DNA of 64,000 nucleotides from Rhyzopertha dominica. Its lineage: Eukaryota; Arthropoda; Insecta; Coleoptera; Bostrichidae. Made by a program: the position numbers and the translations under genes. Shown here in pieces: positions 33,839 through 45,092 of the stretch (the first letter of the stretch is position 1; every line of letters begins with the position of its first letter). The notes beneath the pieces were generated by a model. It made no database searches and had not been told where the DNA came from. It saw only the letters and a list, made by a program, of their open reading frames with translations. The DNA lies in contig QCXZ01000041.1 in NCBI GenBank assembly GCA_025024175.1, positions 29,383,786-29,447,785 on the forward strand, in the 5' to 3' direction.

Positions 33839-35996
33839 CACACTGAGAAAAAAGTGTAGAACTTTCTATTACAAATTATAATAAACATAGGGATGTGAAC
33901 AATTTGTAACAAAAAATTAAATTATTATGTAGTAATCACACTTTATTAAAAAATAACACAACCTATATATTAATTGTCCCACTTGCCATTTTAAGCAAAT
34001 ACCAATAATGGTATACTGCAGATTACTACAACATTGTTTGAATATCCCACATTCCTTTTATTACAAATTCAACACTGTGCTGCAAAACTGCAATACAGTA
34101 TTGTTTGAAATTTAAAAACTACATTTGCAAAATTTCTATTTATTTGTAGTGAATTTTACTATGCATTGTAGTACAATGTACTATTACTGGTAGTATGGAT
34201 TACTACAAAGTATAGTAAATTGTTGATTTTATTGTAGAGTTATTACTAACAAAATTTTTACTTAATGTACATACTATACTCACCTGTTTTCTTAATTATT
34301 TTAATGCTTTCTGGGTGTGACGTTGTTTGACACCGATGTGTACACTTTATATAATAATAATAGTAATTGGTTTGATGGCTAGCGTGGTTGTTGTCAATGA
34401 CATGCTGTTTTCTTCGCTGCTTCCCACGTTGTTTGTTTGAACTTGAACACCGACATGAGTGTCAAAACGTCAAGTTCAAGCAAACAACGTAGGAAGCAGC
34501 CTGGAAAATAACATGTCAATAACAATAATTATAATAATAATAATAATACTGTCAAAAATTGAAATTATTCTAAATTCATTTAACTATTACATTGTTCCAC
34601 ATTGTAGAACAGAACGCTTACTAATTATGTCAGTATTTTTGTGTCATTGCACTTTCTGCTAGCACTGAGTATAATCCTAACGAACCATTATGACATATTA
34701 GCGAGGTAAGTATTAATAGTTTTATTTCAGATTGATAGTATTTTATTAAAATACATTTTTCCCACTTTTTTCCACCTTGTACAAACAATCAGAGATACGG
34801 ATTTAGGATATCTACTGCATTTTCAAACGTTTTGTGAAACAATAAATAAGTAAATATAGCTCCACATCCCTTGTTTAATGTGTGTAGGTGTATTGTTCAT
34901 ATTTAGTTTCAGTATTATATAGTAAACATATTTCATTTGCTATTATTACATCATAAAATTATTTAAACGCTAATAAATTTTGGTTTAATATTATGGGCTT
35001 TGTTTTAATGTGTGAAATATATCGTACTAGGTAAATATAGGCTATCCAAACATGTTAGACGTGCAAGTGAATAATTTTTATTAAGAAATGCAAGATATAA
35101 TAACAGCTACGTTTTGTCTGCAAAAAAACAGATGCAATAAAGCTATTCTACTTGACTTTGACTAGCAAGAGAGTGTTTTGCGTTATTTAGGTACCTACAT
35201 AATAAAGAACACTTACATTTTTGGACAGTCCATACATACATTAGTATTTATCACTATGCATACGCATTCCAATATGAGGTACTTGCCGGTTGCCGCCATG
35301 CCGCCACATGCTTCGTGCTTTTTAACATTTTAGGTTAGATACTTACTGTTAAATGTATCAGACAATTTGTCTATTAACCACCAATTATCAAGCTGTTGCT
35401 TCACAAAGCCATCCATTATTAAAACAAAAGAATCAGTTCTCTAAAGTTGTCCAGTCATACACCCAGTGCCAATCAAACGCAAGATGCAAGTAGAGTAAAC
35501 GCTGAAAAATGATGTAATGATGATCTCATGCGGGTCGGTGCATAATGGCCAAGTGACGACGATCGACGAACGGCCACGAGGATACGCATTAACTAATCAC
35601 GTGTATGCAAGGAATATTTCTATTGGTTAGTTACCCATAAACATTTAGATGCGCATTATTAAATCTTTTTTAAATTTTACTACAAATTTTGTACTAATTA
35701 TTAACATATTTTTTTTTAAATCATTAAAATTAGTAGTAAATTTTAACAAAATTGTTTGCATGGTTACACGCTTTTTGTAGTACTTTTCAAAGTTACCTGT
35801 TTTGAAATAAATAATATAGGCTGTTGTTCTTACGAAAACATTTTGTTGTAATTTATAATATTCGTTACAGTTACAATAAAATTCGCAATTTTACAATGTA
35901 CAGTTGTTCCTTACCCCACAAATTGTTGCCAAAAACTATAAAATAACAACCCTACAACAATTTAGCAAAAAATTGCACACTATTTTTCTGAGTGCA
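33839..35996. mobile_element. Nested DNA transposon of unknown family (about 2.16 kb)
   Basis: It lies between the left mariner end and the mariner stop codon. Its ends are CACTGAGAAAAAAGTGT on the left and, reversed, CACTCAGAAAAATAGTGT on the right, each able to fold into a small CACT...AGTG hairpin. A CA dinucleotide adjoins each end; no longer target duplication is clear. It has no recognisable transposase. Inside are many TACTACAA/TTGTAGTA words and a foldback at 34387-34526. Superfamily not assigned. Confidence 0.65.
34387..34526. repeat. Foldback repeat related to the one at 25.6-25.98 kb
   Basis: Left arm 34387-34448 and right arm 34469-34526 are inverted copies (for example GACATG...TGTTTTC with GAAAATAACATGTC) separated by about 20 bases containing GACATGAGTGTCAAAACGTC. 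That central word also occurs in the larger foldback at 25.8 kb. AT-rich simple sequence (TAATAATAA) on both flanks hides any target duplication. Confidence 0.65.
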
Positions 35997-36015
35997 TGAA
36001 AGCCTGTACCTTAAT

Positions 36016-37095
36016 CTACTTTTCTACATAATTTCCGTGAGTATTGAGGCACTTGTCATAACGCGGCACCAGTTTTTGAATACCCTCCTCATAAAATTCT
36101 GCCGCCTGACTTGTTAACCACTGTATCACAAATGTTTCGACTTCGTTATCATCTTGAAGACGCTAACCACCCAGGTGTTTCTTCAAGTGCAGGAACAAAT
36201 GGTAGTCGCTGGGCGCCAGATCAGGGCTGTATGGAGGACGATCTAGAGTTTCCCATTTAAAAGATTTGATGAGATCTTTTTGTCCGATTAGCCACATGTG
36301 GATGGGCATTGTCATGCAGCAAAACGATACCCTTACTCAACTTGCCACGTCTTTTGTTCTGGATTGCACGACGCGGATTATTCAATGTCTTACAATAAGA
36401 CGCTGCATTGATTGTCTCATTACGAGGCAGAAACTCCACTAGCAATACTCCTTTTCTGTCCCAAAAAACTGTGCAAATGATTTTCCGGACAGAAATTGTT
36501 TGCTTAAACTTCACTTTTTGGGTGATGATGATTGTCGCCATTCCATGGATTGTTGTTTCGATTCTGGTGTGACGTAGGCCACCCATGTTTCGTCACCAGT
36601 AACAATTTGGTCTAAAAAATCTTCACCTTCATTGTGGTACCGCTCAAGAAAAGTGAATGCACTGCCTAAACGTTGGGTTTTGTGCAAATCCGTCAACATT
36701 TTCGGAACCCAACGTGAACACAATTTCCAATAATTCAAGTTCTCGGTCACAATGCGATACAAAACACTACGAGAATATTGAGGAAACCAGTCGCACAAAG
36801 ATGAAATTGTAAAGCGTCTGTTTTCTCTCACCTTTTCGTTCACTTTCTGCACCAAATCTTCATTAACGACCGAAGGACGCCCACTCCGTTCTTCATCATG
36901 CACATTTGTGCGGCCATCTTTAAATGCTCTCACCCATTTCCTTACCATTCCATCACTCATAATGTTTTGTCCGTAAACTTCACAGATCTCACGATGAATA
37001 TCGATCGGTTTTACGCCTTTAGCACTAAGAAATCGTATAACAGCCCGTACTTCACAATCGGCGGGACTCACGATTGTCGAAAGCATCTTAAACAC
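36016..37095 (-). pseudogene. Mariner transposase, nearly intact
   Basis: The reading frame runs from ATG at 37095 (or, more likely, the second Met at 37086, MLSTIVSPADCEVRAV) to TAG at 36016-36018, about 350 residues and full length. It shows the N-terminal helix-turn-helix region, RWVPKML, TGDETWV (first catalytic Asp), LLHDNAHPH (second Asp) and PPYSPDLAPSDYHLF (third Asp), that is, a D,D34D mariner. Two lesions are visible: loss of one base in an A-run near 36513, which shifts the frame after SSPKK, and a TAG after KKHLGG near 36170 where the family usually has Gln. Both look recent. Confidence 0.9.
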
Positions 37096-37250
37096 TCAAT
37101 AAACAACGTATACAATGAAGAATCAAACTGTAATGGCGTCAGTGCGTAGACAAGATATGTAGGTAACCAGCGCGCATGCGCGGAACGCCGACCGTAGCGC
37201 TGCGGCGGCGGAATTGCAAAACGGTACTTACTTAAAAAACATGCCTCGTA

Positions 37251-38174
37251 CATAACAGTGACCGTTGACACAGGCCGAAGCAGTAAGGGCTTAGCTACGT
37301 ACATCATTGACGAAATACGCAGACAACTTTCGATTCAACCAGCTAACCTAAACCTAAACAATGGTGCATAATAGAAACCAGAACAATGAAAACTCACAGC
37401 TAAAGTCGTGCTCGTATTTCTAGTAAAACTTGTACCACATCATCATTTTCTTCGTCCTTCCTAAAATATTACAGCAGAAAATTTAAGACCGATTCCTGTG
37501 TCCTCAACAAGAACACAAGTATTACTTTCATATGAAGTCCATGCAGTTTAAAGCAACGTCTTGTATGGATATCCGAGTACCAACAAAAACCGTCGCATTA
37601 GCATTTAAAATGCCAAGAACGGCTTGAGAAAACACCGTCTCGCTTATTTGTATCGCTGGTGGAGCACGTGGCGTCTGTATCACTTAGCGTGTTCCCCTAT
37701 TCCACCCGGCAGAGGATAAATCCTGAAACGTGTGCTTGCGCGCTTCAGCTCGCGATCTGCTTATTTCAGTACGCACATAGACGGCGCCAATCCGCGTGTT
37801 CATTTCGCCTGGATTGATGTAATTTAAACGCATTAACTGGCGACAGAGCTGTTGCGACAACGGCTCACACTAGAATTATGCTTGTTAAAGGGTTTGCTAA
37901 AGTGGAGAAATTGATATTCCTGACGTTTATCCGTATTAACAATTCCTGCTATAGAAATGGAAAGCCTTATTTCTTTCTTGTAATGTATTTGATACTTAAG
38001 TACAACGCTTTTCGCTGGTATGATAATAAACAGCTCGGATTTTATGCATATTTTATTATGCGGTATATAAACGAGATGTTGAGTTCTTTATCAGTAGGTA
38101 GTGATTATTAACAATAAAAACTAATTAAAAATGCATATTTTACATATTTCGTCATCTTTGAAGTAAAAGGACGA
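37251..38174. other. No gene recognised; G+C-richer block at 37600-37870
   Basis: The block around 37600-37870 is clearly richer in G+C than neighbours (CGCTTCAGCTCGCGATCTGC and similar) and shows no transposon resemblance. It may be conserved regulatory or exon sequence; no frame or splice signal supports a gene. A 77-codon frame at 37878-38111 has no domain. Confidence 0.35.
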
Positions 38175-38405
38175 TACATAAACACGACGTTACGCCAATA
38201 TGGCGTTTGAAAATTGCGACGTTAGATAAACATCCTCGTTTACACGACACAAGCTCTTACTATGCGCTGTCGCCAAAAGGATAAGTTATGTTTAACGGGT
38301 AGTTTTTTGTACTCTAGAATTAGCAAAAACGCAACTACTGTCCGTCTTGTGTACCTATTTTGGTTTTATTTTTGTTTAACTTTTGTAGGTTACACAATCG
38401 TAATC
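38175..38405 (-). repeat. Copy of the MITE-like family seen at 20.9-21.5 kb
   Basis: Reversed, it matches 21310-21500: ACAAGACGGACAGTAGTTGC, GTCGTGTAAACGAGGATG, CGTCGCAATTTTCAAACG. Only one arm is present, so this is a fragment or a shorter family member. Confidence 0.65.
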
Positions 38406-38526
38406 GCATTAAAGCATCATGTTTAAATTTCCAAAAAAGATCGAGACAAATCTATCAAAAGCTTTGGCTTTGTAGGTTTTTGCGGGACTCGGTTCCTAAT
38501 GATAACTCATATGTTTGTTATAATAC

Positions 38527-39985
38527 TACGTTTCGGCCGTTCTTGATGGGCCTTCCTCAGGCGTGTTGTTTTTATTTTGTCTGAAAGTTTTGTGATTGAG
38601 TACATGTAACATATTAAAAACGTATACATATTTAAAAATAAATTCACAATTTTATGTTAAAATTTGATATTAAAATTTTGGTCTACAAATACTGTTTTGG
38701 TATAAGTGTAAAATACCTTAACCGTTCATGTGACCTGCACATTCTGTCATCTTGGCTTCATTTGTGTGTATCTTGTACCTATTATCTCGATTTCGTCCTC
38801 TATTGTTTTTTTGCTCGTCATCCCGTCAGTGTCATCTACCGTGGCGTTGTTGTCAGCCTTTGTGTTTTGTCCGGAGATATGTATGTATGTATTTTGAGTT
38901 GTGTTAGTGTTTTTCTTTAAATAATGGTGTTGTAAATACGGCTTAGATTTTGTATATCTGTTCGGTCATTTACGCAGTCTTTCAGGTTCTGTTGGATGTG
39001 TATCATCTCTAATATTATTGTTTTTTGTGTGTGTTGTTCTTTCGCGATTATTTTGGTGTTGTTAAAGTTGAAATGGTGATTATGTTGTTGCTCGTGTTTT
39101 TTCAGCGCAGTTAAATTATCGTTTTGTTGATGTTGTTTTATTCTATAAGATATTGTTTGGTTTGTCCGATGTATTGCTTATGGCAATTTTCGCAGGATAT
39201 GCTGTATACTGTATGTGTCGTGTAGTCTTTTGGAGTTTTTGTTTTGAGTTTTGTGTGAAATTGTTTGGTGGTGTTTATTGGTTTATTTGTTATGTTTATA
39301 TTGTGAGGTTTTAGAATTTTTTTGTAGTGTTTGGGACAATGAGGGAATATATGGCAATGACAAGTATGTTTTCTCTGTTTCTGTGTTCTGGTTTTTGTGT
39401 CTTGAGTTATGTCTTAGGTTGTTGTATATTGCGTCGGTTGTGCGATTTATTACGTTCTTGATAAGACCTATTGGGTATCCGTTGTTTGTGAGTAATTGTG
39501 TCGCTTGTATAATTGTTTCCTGTCTGTAGTCTGGGCTAGTGAGTTTTATGGCCCTTTCTATTGTATTCCTCACTACCATGCGTTTTTGATTGTAGGGGTA
39601 GTTTGAATTTAAATGCAAATAACGTCCTGACGATGTGGGTTTTGTGTACCATTTTGTCTTAATTCTGTTTCCTGTTCTGATTAATGTAATGTCCAAAAAA
39701 TGTATAGTGTTGTTGCTTTCTATTGTTAATTGTAGTTGGTTATTGTAGCTATTAAAAATATCTTGTGTGGCTTTAGTTTTGGTTTTTTAAATTATCGAAA
39801 AACAAGTCGTCGACGTATCGTCCGTAGAAGTGTATGTAGTCCGTTTTTTCTAGTATGTTTTTCTCTAAGTCTTCCATGACTATTTCTGCAATATTGCTTG
39901 ATATAGGGCTACCCATGACTACTCCATTTTTTGTTTATAGAAATCGGTTTTATATTCAAAATAATTTGTATTTAAAATAAAAACC
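38527..39985 (-). pseudogene. Penelope-like element: C-terminal half of reverse transcriptase plus GIY-YIG endonuclease
   Basis: On the minus strand from 39985 one reads FEYKTDFYKQK, then a MGSPISSNIAE...EDLEKN block. The catalytic motif RYVDDLFF follows (YVDD at 39817-39806). An open 137-codon frame (39696-39283) begins DITLIRTGNRIKTKWYTKPT and ends with SLPYIPSLSQTLQKN. After stops comes SISCENCHKQYIGQTKQYL (GIY-YIG, about 39200-39155), then HFNFNNTKII and EMIHI. About 38560-38527 carries CCTGAGGAAGGCC and GGCCGAAACGTA, a phrase typical of Penelope-like ends. The 5' part of the reverse transcriptase is missing, as in a 5'-truncated insertion. Several frameshifts, so inactive. Confidence 0.85.
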
Positions 39986-40711
39986 TAGCAGTGCCGTCCG
40001 ACAGTATACTCCGCATAAATCATTTTGCACTGTCCATCATGTCCATCACCGTAACCTCAAAATATAAATTTTCACACATGCTACAGTCACATGCTTTTAT
40101 GGGTTCAGACGTCAAGCACGTGGATGAATGTTAACAAGTGGTCCATTGTATTTTTCTGATCGTACGTTAAAGAAGCGTTTGTAGATTGGGTTATTTGCCA
40201 AATGGTTGTTCATACTGTCTGCATTTATTTATTTATCTTCTACAGTTTTGCAAGTCTGACAAGATTTTGACATAACAATATATTTTTCATGTATCAAATA
40301 TTGTAAACTGGTTCATTTACTCGAAGTGAATATTTAGTTTGTAACTTTTCCAAAGATTAAACCCCACAAAGTCCAACATTGAACACTTTATTAACAAATG
40401 TGTAATTGGCAAAGCGCCTTCAGCTTCTAATAGCCAGCATCAGTGCCTGCTAGTAAGAGAATCACAAAATAATTTAAATTAAAAGTGACGTCAAGTTAAA
40501 AATAAGCAGTCTTAACTTCAAATAAAAGTAGCCTGCACGCCAACAACACAAACATGAATTCAATGATCCGACAAATAATTTATTATAGAGTAGGACAACT
40601 AAAATGATAAAAATCATTCAAAATTTAGTTACGGTTATGATTTGTTAATGTTTGTTAATAACAAAGATAAAAATTTATAACATACAAGTCAAGGTGCATA
40701 CCAATTTGGCA
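39986..40711. other. No gene recognised
   Basis: AT-rich spacer between the truncated Penelope-like element and a hammerhead unit. No repeat links the two. Confidence 0.4.
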
Positions 40712-40937
40712 GAATACAGATCACTTCCTTTAGGAAGTAATTTCTACCAAGGCAACTAGGTGGCTTTGTCATCATGTCAGTGTATTGCTGATAGATGGCA
40801 TTGCTATCTAATTTTCTTCTACCATCATACCAAGTCTTTGGTATATAGGCAAAATACACTGACGAGCTGTAATGACAGCGAAACAGATCTGTCTATAGTC
40901 CGTTATGGTGCAGACAGCATAACATACAGATGCATTT
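40712..40937 (+). mobile_element. Hammerhead-ribozyme unit, copy E (divergent single unit)
   Basis: Aligns with 1150-1400: CACTTCCTTTAGGAAGTA, then GGTGGCTTTGTCATCATGTC (20 bases identical), GCTGA.AGATGGCATTGC and TTTGGTATATA. It then carries a hammerhead and ends at GATGCATTTT as other copies do. The body is about 80% alike by eye. It is shortened between the TATA-like word and the ribozyme core, so much of outer helix I is lost. No clear target duplication. Confidence 0.85.
40840..40918 (+). ncRNA. Hammerhead ribozyme variant, copy E
   Basis: The core is CTGACGA (40859-40865; C at the variable position is allowed), helix II is a perfect GCTGT-AATG-ACAGC and GAAA is at 40880-40883. Helix III is the self-complementary CAGATCTG (40884-40891), with cleavage triplet GTC (40891-40893). 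Helix III is stronger than in copies A-C, and GTC is the classical triplet. Compared with copy C, helix III changed at paired positions yet stays self-complementary, which suggests selection on structure. The first helix I base pairs next to the core are weak (TACA against TATA), so cleavage is uncertain. Confidence 0.75.
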
Positions 40938-41889
40938 TAATTATACGAGTAACATACCAGTTAATTTTCATTTAATACGGTCTAACAGCTACATTTTAAT
41001 AAAAAAAATTAGCGTCAACATTTTAATGTGCATGTAGCCCTAGAGCAGATCCTGGATTTACTAGATTGGTTGTGTGGTTTTTCTCCTAACAATAGTTAGC
41101 TGTTAACAAAGCAAAATAAAAAAAGTTTTGGAGGTTTACACGATTGAAAGTTGTAACAGAAAAATTGAATTGGTTAATTCAACTTTATCTACGTAATGGA
41201 AACAAAATATAATAATGAAAGAAAAGAAATCTTAAAAATAAGATTTTGTGAGTATTTCTAAAGAGTATATCGAATGAATAATGTAGTTGAATCTGCAGTT
41301 TATATATAGTTTATATAATATATGGCCATTAAAGGTGATTCTTAATCGTAATTAAATGTTGGATAAATTTATTACTTCAACTAGATTTAGTACTCCTAAG
41401 GCTATAATTTGTCGGTCAAATTACTATTGATACTGATAATGTAAGTTGTAAGTATCCACAAAGTGAACAAAAACATTGTAGTACCTTGGAATTTAATTTG
41501 TACCTGCATTTGGAATTAAAGGTGATTAGATTAGATAACAAGAAATTAAGGAAAACTGGTTATTGTGTTACCAAAAAAAAATAACTTACAGGTATTTATC
41601 TCAATTCAAAATAAACAATTGTTTGTTTAGCCAGTTCACTGAGAATCACATGACAATCACATAGTAATCAACATATGAAATATAACACATTATCTTAGCT
41701 TATGTATTTACGCACTGTGAGTAAAGAAAGAACATACAAAAATATAAAATTGTAGACAGTAATTATTATCATACTGCTTAACGCACTAGAGTTTTTTTAG
41801 TTTTGATTGAGACAGCGCAGCTTAAAATATTAATTCAACTTTTGCGCCTCCTGCACAGACACTGCACACTTTACATCTTGCAAGAACGT
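40938..41889. other. No gene recognised
   Basis: AT-rich spacer, no motif identified. Confidence 0.4.
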
Positions 41890-42515
41890 CATCCGAGCAG
41901 GTTAATGTTTCATGATGACCGAAATAGTTCCTTCCGTTGTTTACAGTGGTCGTGCACGGCACCGTCCCCTTAATTGGTTCCTCTATGGTTGCCGCGCTAG
42001 TCTACTAAAGTTAGTGCAGTTTCCGCGGCGCATAATGGCCCTTTGTCTAGTCCTTCCGTTTCCTGACCCTGCCGGAGTACAGGTAGGGAACATTTCATCG
42101 CTTACCGAAAAAAATCACGAAGGCATCGGCGTGCAAGCTACACGATGCGGTGTTTTGGACAGGGCGCTATGCCGCAATAATGAAGGTGCCAGCGCCTCCA
42201 CCAAAACGGTACTTCAAAAGGTTCCCAGAGCTCCGGGCAAACGAAGTTAATTTTTTGCTCAGTAAACATATTTGTGCACTCGTCATCTCCATACGAGTTC
42301 GGTTCTTTGACGTTAATATCGGTAGAAGGAAAATAAAGTATTTACAAAACTCTGACATTGCTTATTGCGAAATTGGTGTTTTATTCATCTTTATAGCTAA
42401 CAGTATATTAATAATTTTGGGCTTGCCTATTACTGACATACAAACAAGATCAATACTTACTATCAAACCGAAACTCGTAAAAAATCACAAGTTTTTACGT
42501 ATTGCCGATAGGTGA
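41890..42515 (+). other. G+C-richer block with two overlapping open frames, possible exon or control region
   Basis: Composition rises at 41900-42260. A 112-codon frame (41912-42250) and an overlapping 121-codon frame (42150-42515) are open; neither shows a domain. A donor-like CAG-GTAGGG occurs at about 42078-42087 after a Pro-Asp-Pro-Ala-Gly stretch. No promoter elements with correct spacing were found. It could be a host exon, CpG-rich control DNA or an old insertion; I cannot decide. Confidence 0.25.
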
Positions 42516-42974
42516 CGGCCTACGACGAGTGCATATAGTCTATCTAGCATAAATTCGAAAAAAAAACGCGACATAATACGAGAGCAGCTGGATGTATTTT
42601 AGCCTACAGTATTTTTCGAAATCGATATATCAAATAATGAAATTTGCATACAGACTGATTGTCAATCAAAAGTAGCTAGACTCAAACTAAATATAGAGCA
42701 TAACACAAACAATTTAGAATAATTATGTAAAGCTGATATAAACAACAAGACGCATGCGAAACTTCGAAAAAAATTATGCATCAGTATTATTCACACAATT
42801 GACAACTGGCGCACAAACAGTATTAGAAAGTCTTTCAGTTGCCATAACCATTATCTTTTTATCTAATCAAAGTAATCAAGAAGTAATTATTTCTTAATAA
42901 TGAAACTGAACATGGTATGGGTAAAATTTGTAATATTCTAGAAACTTAACCTGGCTATGCTTTCGCTATCCATT
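42516..42974. other. No gene recognised
   Basis: AT-rich spacer. Confidence 0.4.
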
Positions 42975-43640
42975 GTCAGTGCCCAAAACTTATTCTGCCA
43001 ATTCATGGCAGATTTTGTTTTTTTATGATAATTAGTGCTCGTAAAACTACACTTAAATAAATTCTTACAACAAATTGAACGCAACGGATTTTGCAGCCAG
43101 CAGCCAGGCGGTATTGCATGTATTTTGTGTGATTTTGGCTTCCAACATTCAAAAATTTCATGGAGCAGTGCATTCAATAGTTCTTCGACGTTATACCCAC
43201 CGACATTTGAAAATGTTAATCAGACACAGGCTAACATTATCTTCAGTATTTGGACTAATGCCATCTTGGTGAAACCAGACGTTGCGAATTATTGACATTC
43301 CTCTTTGAGGAACAGTATTATTACGTAGTAGGTTCAGATAAATATGTGCTGTCAATTTCCTTTTTAAGTATGAAGTATGGACCTATAATATGTTGCCCAA
43401 TAATACCATCCCACACATTAGCTTTTGAGGTTACTATGTTTGCTGTTCCATCATCCAGTGAGGATTTTCAATAGACTGGTAGTAGCAATTACGTCTGTTT
43501 GCAAATCAAAGAAGTCGTCATAAAATATGTTTGTTAAATTTGGATTATCACTGGTTATGTCCAACATCATTGCACAAAACTGCATTCTTCTCTCCAGATC
43601 GGCTTACTTTAGCTCATGGAGAAGGCGCGCTTTGCAGGAA
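42975..43640 (-). pseudogene. IS630-like transposase remnant, third copy (catalytic region)
   Basis: Read on the minus strand from 43640 in shifting frames: DLERRMQFCAMMLDI, FYDDFFDLQTD (family: FTDEATF), then LDDGTANIVTSKANVWDGII and IIGPYFI. These are followed by TYLSEPT, RNVWFHQDGISPNTEDNV (QDG..PH-type second acid region) and LLNALLHEIFEC. This is the order of the family's DDE domain. The third acid region (normally SPDLTPLDFFLWG) is not clear. Nucleotide words are shared with the copy at 17.5-17.7 kb. Confidence 0.55.
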
Positions 43641-44892
43641 TTGTTTTTTTAGTATTCGGACAACCGACTATTAATTAATATTATTATTGTCCAGAGCAAG
43701 TTGCGCGGTTGACATAGATGCACTACTCATGTCGCTAGCAAACTAATACATCAAGAGCCTCATATTTATTTGTATCGGATTTCGGACTTCCGCACCTTGG
43801 GATTACATGTCCATTTCTTTTAATCTTTTAACTTTTAACACTGTACATTGGACAATTAGGTTTCTATCCGTTTGAACGTTATTAAATAAATCACAAACAT
43901 CTTGGTGTGAACGTTGTTGATCTCCATTCCATAGCCAACCATCAGAATTTAAATTCGGTCTGTGTTACTGAGTTTCACCATATTTGCAAATTAAAATGGA
44001 ACTGCTGTTATTAAATTTACATTTTAACTTATTGATAAATACTTCAAACTGGCACGACAAAAAGGAAATTCCATAGGTAGGATAGGCATCTGCCGAACCT
44101 ACCTTTTTGTTTATTTAAAAACACGATTTTTTACAAAAATTGAATCAAAAAAATGCCATGACAATTCATCCCCATAAAAAATTATCATACTAAAATTATT
44201 GCAAAAAGCTTTTNGGTGTCTGACAAAAACCCCTTACTTTGTGTGTATGAAAGTCTTTTCGCGCAAAAGATTTAACTCGTTCTCTTGTATCAAGAGTGGC
44301 CGAGGAGACCCGATTTCCGGAGAGGTGTAATACATCATTAGGCCAAATCATACTCGATCCGTTCAGCCGTTTTCCAGATATTTAAAAAAAATTAAAGGGA
44401 GGTAGAGCGGGACAGATATCCAGGGAGTGAAGTACATGGTGATTATATTTAGTCCAAGACCTTTCCAACGACCCCTTCCGTTGAGACATTCTCGAGCTAT
44501 ATGCGTTACAGCCCTCAGACGGAAAAAGTGCGCTAAAAACCAATGGAACAAGACGTCTTTTGTATTTCATCTGCATATATGTATTGTTAATAGTGTATTG
44601 TACTACATTTAAGAAGCCTCTGTAATTAACAAAAACTGGTATGTCTAAAACTAAGTATATCTAGTTTCAATATTTCGGACAAACTTGTTGCGTTCCAATA
44701 TCTTCTCTGAAAAACAAAATACAACAGTTTTAAATTACTATCCAATTGCAACATTAACAACTATCTTCACTCTTCAGTAAGCCTACGTCAGATACGCAAT
44801 GATAAAAAAGATTAGTAGAAACTGTTTCAAAAAATTAGTCATGTCTGAAACTTTTGACGAGGACACGTCTTACGCCGCACTTTAGGGGTTAC
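43641..44892. other. No gene recognised
   Basis: AT-rich with a moderately G+C-rich patch at 44280-44540. The phrase GATCCGTTCAGCCGTTTTCC near 44355 resembles 3' regions of RTE-type retroposons, too short to call. GCATCTGCCGAACCTACC near 44090 is related to words near 58970. Unknown base at 44214. Confidence 0.4.
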
Positions 44893-45092
44893 TTTGTGAA
44901 AATCGTTAATAAGTTAACTATCCATTGATTTACTAACTACGACGTAGATCGGTACGGTCTGTAAGTAGAGAGACCTAAATTGCCCATCGTCTGGTCATTT
45001 GGTGAAAATTAGTAGTGCGCATTCTACCAGTGGCTTTGCAAACTACGGCGTACGAGTACGGTCGATAAGTCCAGAGACCTACATTGGCGATC
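44893..45092. repeat. Diverged tandem duplication, period about 105 bp
   Basis: Unit 1 (44893-44987) and unit 2 (44998-45092) align with shared TTTG(G)TGAAAAT, GATTTACTAACTACG against GGCTTTGCAAACTACGGCGTA, GTACGGTC, TAAGT, AGAGACCTA, ATTG and ATCG. Roughly 65-70% alike by eye. No coding frame or known family. Confidence 0.5.

Larger units (their letters stand above)
33760..37250 (-). mobile_element. Mariner transposon with perfect terminal inverted repeats, carrying a nested element
   Basis: The element spans 33762-37248, flanked by the target TA (33760-33761 and 37249-37250). The left end 33762-33792 begins CGAGGCATGTTTTTTAAGT and is the exact reverse complement of 37218-37248, giving 31-bp perfect ends. 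Removing the nested insertion (about 33839-35996) leaves about 1.33 kb, the normal mariner size. Perfect ends, with the one gene carrying only two disabling changes, suggest recent activity. Confidence 0.93.

Noticed and set aside
36898..37149. 83-codon plus-strand frame
   Set aside because: Antisense shadow of the mariner transposase gene.
39251..39529. 92-codon plus-strand frame
   Set aside because: Antisense to the Penelope-like C-terminal coding region, which has clear family motifs.
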